Positions 4,917-8,393 of a stretch of 8,393 nucleotides of DNA are shown here, piece after piece. The notes beneath the pieces were generated by a model, which searched no databases, was not told the origin of the DNA, and saw nothing but the letters and a program-made list of their open reading frames with translations. Numbering within the stretch: position 1 is the stretch's first letter; each line of letters starts with the position of its first letter. The position numbers were made by a program, and so were the translations under genes. The stretch comes from Methylocystaceae bacterium (lineage in GTDB: Bacteria; Pseudomonadota; Alphaproteobacteria; Rhizobiales; Beijerinckiaceae): positions 1 to 8,393 of the forward strand of contig PLZT01000275.1 in NCBI GenBank assembly GCA_003152255.1. The letters run 5' to 3'.

Positions 4917-5939
4917 TTAACAGTCCTTCCCCCCGGCTGACCCCCTCGGACCTTCCAAAGAACGCTCATAGGCTGCGAGAAGCGAGTCGAGTTCACGAAG
5001 AACAAAGTCGCCAAACGCTGGCGCGACTTTCTCATCGAACGCCACGACGAGCCGTTCGGAGCCGCGCTGAACGCGCGCGACCTTACGACCATCCTTGGCG
5101 ATCCAAATCTCTGGGGCTTTCCCCCTCTCGGCAGGCGATCGCAAAGCCTCTAAAACTTTGGAGAAACGCTGATCGGTAGCCAGCATCAGAAAATCCGCTT
5201 GCCGCATCAGCGCTTCCAAAGCGCGAGTCGCATTCGCATCGCGAAGCCTCTCTGCCAATTCCGCCCAACGCGCCCTGCCCGCTTTCGGAGCGGGACCGAT
5301 CATAAGCGCAATCCTCTCAGGGATCGCGCGCGCCATGGCGATATACCGGCTCACGTCGGCCTTGTCGCATGAGAGCGCGGAGATGATGATAGCGCGCTCG
5401 AAGCCGTGATCTTCAAGTCGCTGAGCGAAAAGCGCCCGCTCGATGAAGGAAAGATCGCGACGTTCTAAGTTTTCTTTGCCTTGAGCGACGACGAGATCAG
5501 CATCGCTGAGAGCCCTTACAACGGCCTTGACCTTTATCTTCAGCCGGGACGCAGCGCGCAAACGACGATGCCCATAGGCAACCTGATATCGATCCGCTTC
5601 GTTTGGATGGGGGCGAACGAGGATCGGCACTTGCTGTCCGCTCTCCGCGAGGCTCGCAACGAGGGCGTCAAACGTCGGATCGACATCAATCGTCAAGCGA
5701 TCGGAAACAAGAGATTCGTCGATGGCGGCGGGATCCAGGTCCAGCACCAAATCGCCTGCTGCGATCTGGTCCTGAAGGCGTGCAACAGTCTTGGCGTTTT
5801 CGGTCAATTGAGCGAGCGAGGCGCCCATTGCCGAAATAGCGCCCGTTCGCACACGATCGGTTCGTTCCATTGGAGGCGTTGAGTTGGGAGCTCCCAACCG
5901 GCCTGTGAACAGCGCGTCTACGGTGTCCTTTCTGCTCAT
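4917..5939 (-). CDS. repB: Plasmid partitioning protein RepB (ParB family)
   Basis: A 340-residue centromere-binding protein of the repABC partition system. It binds parS and stimulates the RepA ATPase to segregate the plasmid. ParB features, in order: the N-terminal nucleotide-binding segment GQQVPILVRPHP (101-112), the arginine motif AYGHRRLRAA (121-130), and ENLERRDLSFIERALFAQRL (156-175). A helix-turn-helix follows around 181-205 (AIIISALSCDKADVSRYIAMA), then a helical dimerisation C-terminus. Length is typical. ATG 5939 starts two bases after the repA stop, with GGAG about eight bases upstream inside the end of repA, so translation is probably coupled. One perfect parS copy overlaps codons 14-19. 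The codons are less GC-rich than those of the DUF1403 gene. Confidence 0.95.
   Translation of the reverse strand: MSRKDTVDALFTGRLGAPNSTPPMERTDRVRTGAISAMGASLAQLTENAKTVARLQDQIAAGDLVLDLDPAAIDESLVSDRLTIDVDPTFDALVASLAESGQQVPILVRPHPNEADRYQVAYGHRRLRAASRLKIKVKAVVRALSDADLVVAQGKENLERRDLSFIERALFAQRLEDHGFERAIIISALSCDKADVSRYIAMARAIPERIALMIGPAPKAGRARWAELAERLRDANATRALEALMRQADFLMLATDQRFSKVLEALRSPAERGKAPEIWIAKDGRKVARVQRGSERLVVAFDEKVAPAFGDFVLRELDSLLAAYERSLEGPRGSAGGKDC
5883..5898. promoter_or_regulatory. parS centromere-like site within the 5' end of repB
   Basis: GTTGGGAGCTCCCAAC is a perfect 16-bp palindrome that fits the repABC parS consensus GTTNNNNGCNNNNAAC. It is identical to the copy at 7287-7302. It overlaps repB codons 14-19 (LGAPN plus the last base of Arg14), so the site is under both coding and RepB-binding constraint. 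Confidence 0.9.
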
Positions 5940-5941
5940 GT

Positions 5942-7165
5942 TTAGCTCCGGCCCCAGGCTGCACGCATCAGTTGCTCGATTTCGCCATTGACCGCATCAA
6001 GCGCCTCCAACGCGCGGTCGTAAGTGGAGCGCGTCAGGCTTTCGCGGCCTATTTCGTATAAGGTTTGCTTAGTTAGCCCCGCGTCCGAAATCGCTGCTGA
6101 TTTCACCATCGGGCTGGTCATAACGTGATCGCCAAACAAATTGCGCAAGAGCGCCACAACCTTTGTTTGAGGCGCATCTTGTGGCTCGTATCGCGTGACG
6201 AGATAGCGAAAAAAGTCGTAGTCTAGTCGGCCACCAGCCTCCCGAACCACTGAAAGCAGATCGTGGGTCATCAGAAGAAACTGGCTCATCGACGCGACGT
6301 CAAGCATTTGGGGGTGAATCGTCACGAGGACGCTCGTAGCGGCACACAACGCACTCAAAGTGAGATACCCAAGCTGCGGGGGGCAATCCATGACCACCAC
6401 ATCGTAGCGATCAGAGACGTCGTCGAGCGCCCGGGCAATCCTTGAAAAGAACATTTGATCAGGTTGCTGCGCCCTCGAGAGAAGGGCTTTCGGCGTATCA
6501 TGCTCGAACTCCATGAGCTCAAGATTGCCCGGAACGAGATCAAGTCCGTCAAAGTAAGTTGGTTTTACGACCTCGCGGAGTGCACGGGCTTCACTGTCAT
6601 ATCGAATAGCCGCGTAGAGCGTTTCGTTAGCGCGAACGTCCACTTCTGGCATGATTCCGAAGAGAGCCGAGAGGCTCGCTTGCGGATCCAAATCCACTGC
6701 AAGAACCCGGTAGCCGTGCAGCGCCAAATATTGTGCGAGATGGGCGGACGTCGTCGTCTTCCCCGAGCCCCCTTTGAAATTTGTGACCGCGATGACTTGC
6801 AGGCGTTCGCCGGCCATCCGTACGGGAAGATAGACTCGACCTTCGTTTCGTACCCTACTCCCCTCGGCCAACAACTTTCGAAGGGCGTTGAGCTGCGCCA
6901 ACGTGTAGTGCCGCCGCCCCCCAGGCGTGACGGCCGGCTGCGGCCCTTCACCAGCCAATGAAAGCTGTCGCAACCGAGAATCGGACACACCAATTAATCG
7001 GGCCGCCTCCCCGGAGGTAAACCTCCTCAACTCCTTTTTGGACGATGGCGGGAATAGGGCTTCACTCATCGCCTGCAGTTGTTCACTGAGCAGCCGAGCG
7101 TGCGCGCCGATCGTGTCGTCGATCGACGGAACGTGAGGTTCCGAACGGGCGGAAGCTGAATTCAC
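5942..7165 (-). CDS. repA: Plasmid partitioning ATPase RepA (ParA family)
   Basis: A 407-residue ParA-type ATPase that drives plasmid segregation and, in repABC systems, represses its own operon. The N-terminus has a MerR-like helix-turn-helix (about 49-90: RRFTSGEAARLIGVSDSRLRQLSL, then GGRRHYTLAQLNALRK). The deviant Walker A is KGGSGKTTT (131-139, signature Lys131, catalytic Lys136). The A' motif is VLAVDLDPQ (154-162) and Walker B is YDVVVMDCPP (254-263). Length and N-terminal extension are typical for RepA. The start is GTG 7165, with GAAGGG seven bases upstream. It is the first gene of the operon; the 312-base leader carries a parS site and short TTAACG repeats where RepA or RepB may act. 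Base composition is clearly lower in GC than the left part of the window (55% in a sampled line). Confidence 0.96.
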   Translation of the reverse strand: MNSASARSEPHVPSIDDTIGAHARLLSEQLQAMSEALFPPSSKKELRRFTSGEAARLIGVSDSRLRQLSLAGEGPQPAVTPGGRRHYTLAQLNALRKLLAEGSRVRNEGRVYLPVRMAGERLQVIAVTNFKGGSGKTTTSAHLAQYLALHGYRVLAVDLDPQASLSALFGIMPEVDVRANETLYAAIRYDSEARALREVVKPTYFDGLDLVPGNLELMEFEHDTPKALLSRAQQPDQMFFSRIARALDDVSDRYDVVVMDCPPQLGYLTLSALCAATSVLVTIHPQMLDVASMSQFLLMTHDLLSVVREAGGRLDYDFFRYLVTRYEPQDAPQTKVVALLRNLFGDHVMTSPMVKSAAISDAGLTKQTLYEIGRESLTRSTYDRALEALDAVNGEIEQLMRAAWGRS

Positions 7166-7254
7166 GAAAAGGCCCTTCGCTAACGGAAGATTCGCCTTGA
7201 GCGGCGGGGTTCCGTGAAAGTGCCAGAAAACTTGATTCGCGCAAGCAATTTTTA

Positions 7255-7271
7255 GTTAACGGGAATTAACG
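7255..7271. repeat. TTAACG direct repeats and a near-parS palindrome
   Basis: TTAACG occurs at 7256-7261 and 7266-7271, ten bases apart, or one helical turn. The overlapping 16-mer GTTAACGGGAATTAAC (7255-7270) keeps the GTT and AAC ends of parS but has GG in place of the central GC. It lies 90-106 bases upstream of repA and could be a RepA operator or a degenerate parS. Confidence 0.35.
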
Positions 7272-7286
7272 CGTTTCGACAGATGC

Positions 7287-7302
7287 GTTGGGAGCTCCCA
7301 AC
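7287..7302. promoter_or_regulatory. parS centromere-like site upstream of repA
   Basis: A second exact copy of GTTGGGAGCTCCCAAC, matching GTTNNNNGCNNNNAAC. It lies about 120 bases upstream of the repA start in non-coding DNA, a usual location. RepB bound here could also influence the operon promoter. Confidence 0.9.
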
Positions 7303-7477
7303 AACCCCGTCCCCCGGAGACAACCCTCGCGCGAGATGCCCGAAATCTGTGTTCAAAGTACCCGTCATTCGTGGTCGTCTTCGGACTTCACTCCAACCTC
7401 CCGCCGTGAGAGAGCCGCCTAACGCAACTGTCGCGCAAGAACAGCCGCGAACGATCAAGCGCGCCTATCGGTCAGAA

Positions 7478-8371
7478 TCAATCCGCGGTCAGCCACTCCC
7501 GGAGCTTCGTCCATCTTTTGCGTCCGCCGCCGCTTCGCACCGCGATCGCCATCGCCCGGCGCTGCCCGACGATGACCACGAGACGTTTGCCCCGCGTGAC
7601 GGCTGTGTAGACGAGATTGCGCGCCAGCATGGTGTAATGTTGGGTGGCGAACGTGATGACGACGGCGGGATATTCCGAACCTTGCGACTTATGGATCGTC
7701 GTCGCATAGGCGGGAACCAGAGTGTCGAGTTCGCCAAAAGGATATTCGACCTCGCGCCCGTCGAAGCCGGCGACGAGGAGGCCTTCAACCTCGTCGATCC
7801 GCAACACGGTTCCAAGGTCGCCATTGAAGACATCGCGATCGTAATCGTTTTCGGTCTGCATGATCTTGTCGCCGGGCGCGAAAATCGACCCGAATTTCTC
7901 GATCTTCGCGGAAGGATTGGGATTGAGGGCTTTTTGCAGATCGGCGTTGAGCGCCCGCGCGCCGAGCGCGCCGCGCTGCATTGGGCAGAGCACCTGAATG
8001 TCGCGAATTGGATCAAGGCCGAAGCGGCGCGGAATCCGGTCGCGGACAATTTCCACGACCTTCGCCGCCCCCTTCTCGGGATCGTCGGCGTCGACAAACC
8101 AGAAATCCGAATCCTCGCCGCGCTTTGGCCATTCCGGCATTTCACCGCGATTGATTCGGTGCGCGTTGACGACGATCCGGCTCTCGGCGGCCTGACGAAA
8201 CACCTCGGTCAACCGCGCGACCGGTATCGCGCCCGAATTGATGATGTCATCGAGAACCTGCCCCGGCCCGACCGAGGGAAGCTGATCGACGTCGCCGACC
8301 AGCAAAAGCGCCGCGCGGGCAGGGATCGCCTTGACGAGCGAAAACATCAGCGAGATATCGACCATGCTGGG
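7478..8371 (-). CDS. RecD2-like superfamily 1 DNA helicase, C-terminal part (5' part interrupted or outside the window)
   Basis: About 297 residues of an ATP-dependent 5'-3' DNA helicase of the RecD2/TraA group. Counting from MVDISLM, motifs in order are: [12 protein letters not shown] (motif III, 24-35), [23 protein letters not shown] (motif IV region, 52-74), [19 protein letters not shown], a beta-barrel insert ([27 protein letters not shown]), motif [14 protein letters not shown] (220-232) and motif [11 protein letters not shown] (252-260). It ends normally in REWLTAD. Motifs Ia, Walker A and Walker B must lie upstream. In this family MVD follows directly on the Walker B DExS, but here the preceding codons read RPTHPS. 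ATG 8365 has no ribosome-binding site, so it is not a real start; the frame stays open to the window edge. Either the gene is split by an intron or it is a broken copy. Confidence 0.85.
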   Translation of the reverse strand, partial: PSMVDISLMFSLVKAIPARAALLLVGDVDQLPSVGPGQVLDDIINSGAIPVARLTEVFRQAAESRIVVNAHRINRGEMPEWPKRGEDSDFWFVDADDPEKGAAKVVEIVRDRIPRRFGLDPIRDIQVLCPMQRGALGARALNADLQKALNPNPSAKIEKFGSIFAPGDKIMQTENDYDRDVFNGDLGTVLRIDEVEGLLVAGFDGREVEYPFGELDTLVPAYATTIHKSQGSEYPAVVITFATQHYTMLARNLVYTAVTRGKRLVVIVGQRRAMAIAVRSGGGRKRWTKLREWLTAD

Positions 8372-8393
8372 GTGAGTAGGCCGGAGGGATTTC
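8372..8393 (-). mobile_element. Possible 3' end of a group II intron interrupting the helicase gene
   Basis: Read on the minus strand, the last bases of the window are GAAA, then TCCCTCCGG, then CCTACTCAC, directly before the point where helicase homology resumes. Bacterial group II introns often end with a domain VI hairpin whose 3' strand leads into CCTACTC followed by a terminal AC. GAAA would be the tetraloop and TCCCTCCGG the 3' strand of the stem. The matching 5' strand, domain V and any maturase lie outside the window, so this is suggestive only. The boundary is uncertain by one to three bases. Confidence 0.4.

Larger units (their letters stand above)
7166..7477 (-). other. repABC leader and promoter region
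   Basis: 312 bases between the helicase stop and the repA GTG. It contains the parS copy at 7287-7302, the TTAACG repeats at 7255-7271, and the repA ribosome-binding site GAAGGG. The repABC promoter should be here, but I cannot choose a confident -35/-10 pair. No terminator with a U-tract is seen after the helicase. The 68-codon frame across it (7458-7252) lacks recognisable features and would be read through parS, so I do not call it. Confidence 0.6.

Noticed and set aside
3343..4920. Long open frame on the plus strand (about 525 codons) opposite repC
   Set aside because: It runs across repC, the ctRNA and the intergenic region. The minus-strand RepC is unmistakable and the plus-strand product has no recognisable motif.
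5481..5882. Plus-strand open frame opposite repB
   Set aside because: No family resemblance; it lies wholly within repB.
1..8393. CRISPR arrays, tRNA or rRNA genes, complete insertion sequences
   Set aside because: No regularly spaced repeats, no cloverleaf or rRNA-like segments and no transposase with terminal inverted repeats were seen on either strand.

Overview
The window looks like the replication and maintenance backbone of a repABC-type plasmid (or chromid) from an alphaproteobacterium, most likely Rhizobiales/Hyphomicrobiales. The replication cassette RepA-RepB-RepC is specific to that class. The window also carries the repABC-type parS consensus, an antisense RNA between repB and repC, and a DUF1403 gene next to a ScpB gene, a pairing I associate with alphaproteobacterial plasmids. 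GC is high overall and visibly lower in repA and repB. The genus cannot be settled from the sequence.

Right to left (most genes read on the minus strand): 8371-7478 is the C-terminal part of a RecD2-like superfamily 1 DNA helicase. Its homology stops abruptly at the Walker B position, and the last 22 bases of the window resemble the 3' end of a group II intron. 7477-7166 is the repA leader, with one parS copy. 7165-3361 is repA, repB (2-nt gap, second parS copy inside the coding sequence), a 224-nt gap carrying a counter-transcribed RNA on the plus strand and a hairpin over the repC ribosome-binding site, and then repC with an internal A+T-rich stretch that is the probable replication origin. 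3258-2926 is a plasmid-borne IHF-alpha-like gene.

The left part is a second module. A tyrosine recombinase (1716-2864, plus strand) is divergent from a DUF1403 gene (1375-254) and scpB (244 to beyond the left edge). The roughly 340-bp gap between them holds a perfect 11-7-11 inverted repeat resembling a dif-type crossover site or an operator, and a set of short direct repeats just before the recombinase start.

Taken together: RepC starts replication at a site in its own gene; the antisense RNA limits RepC synthesis; RepA, RepB and two parS sites partition the plasmid. The recombinase, palindrome, DUF1403 and ScpB set plausibly serves dimer resolution or segregation, but that role is inference and is the least characterised part of the window.
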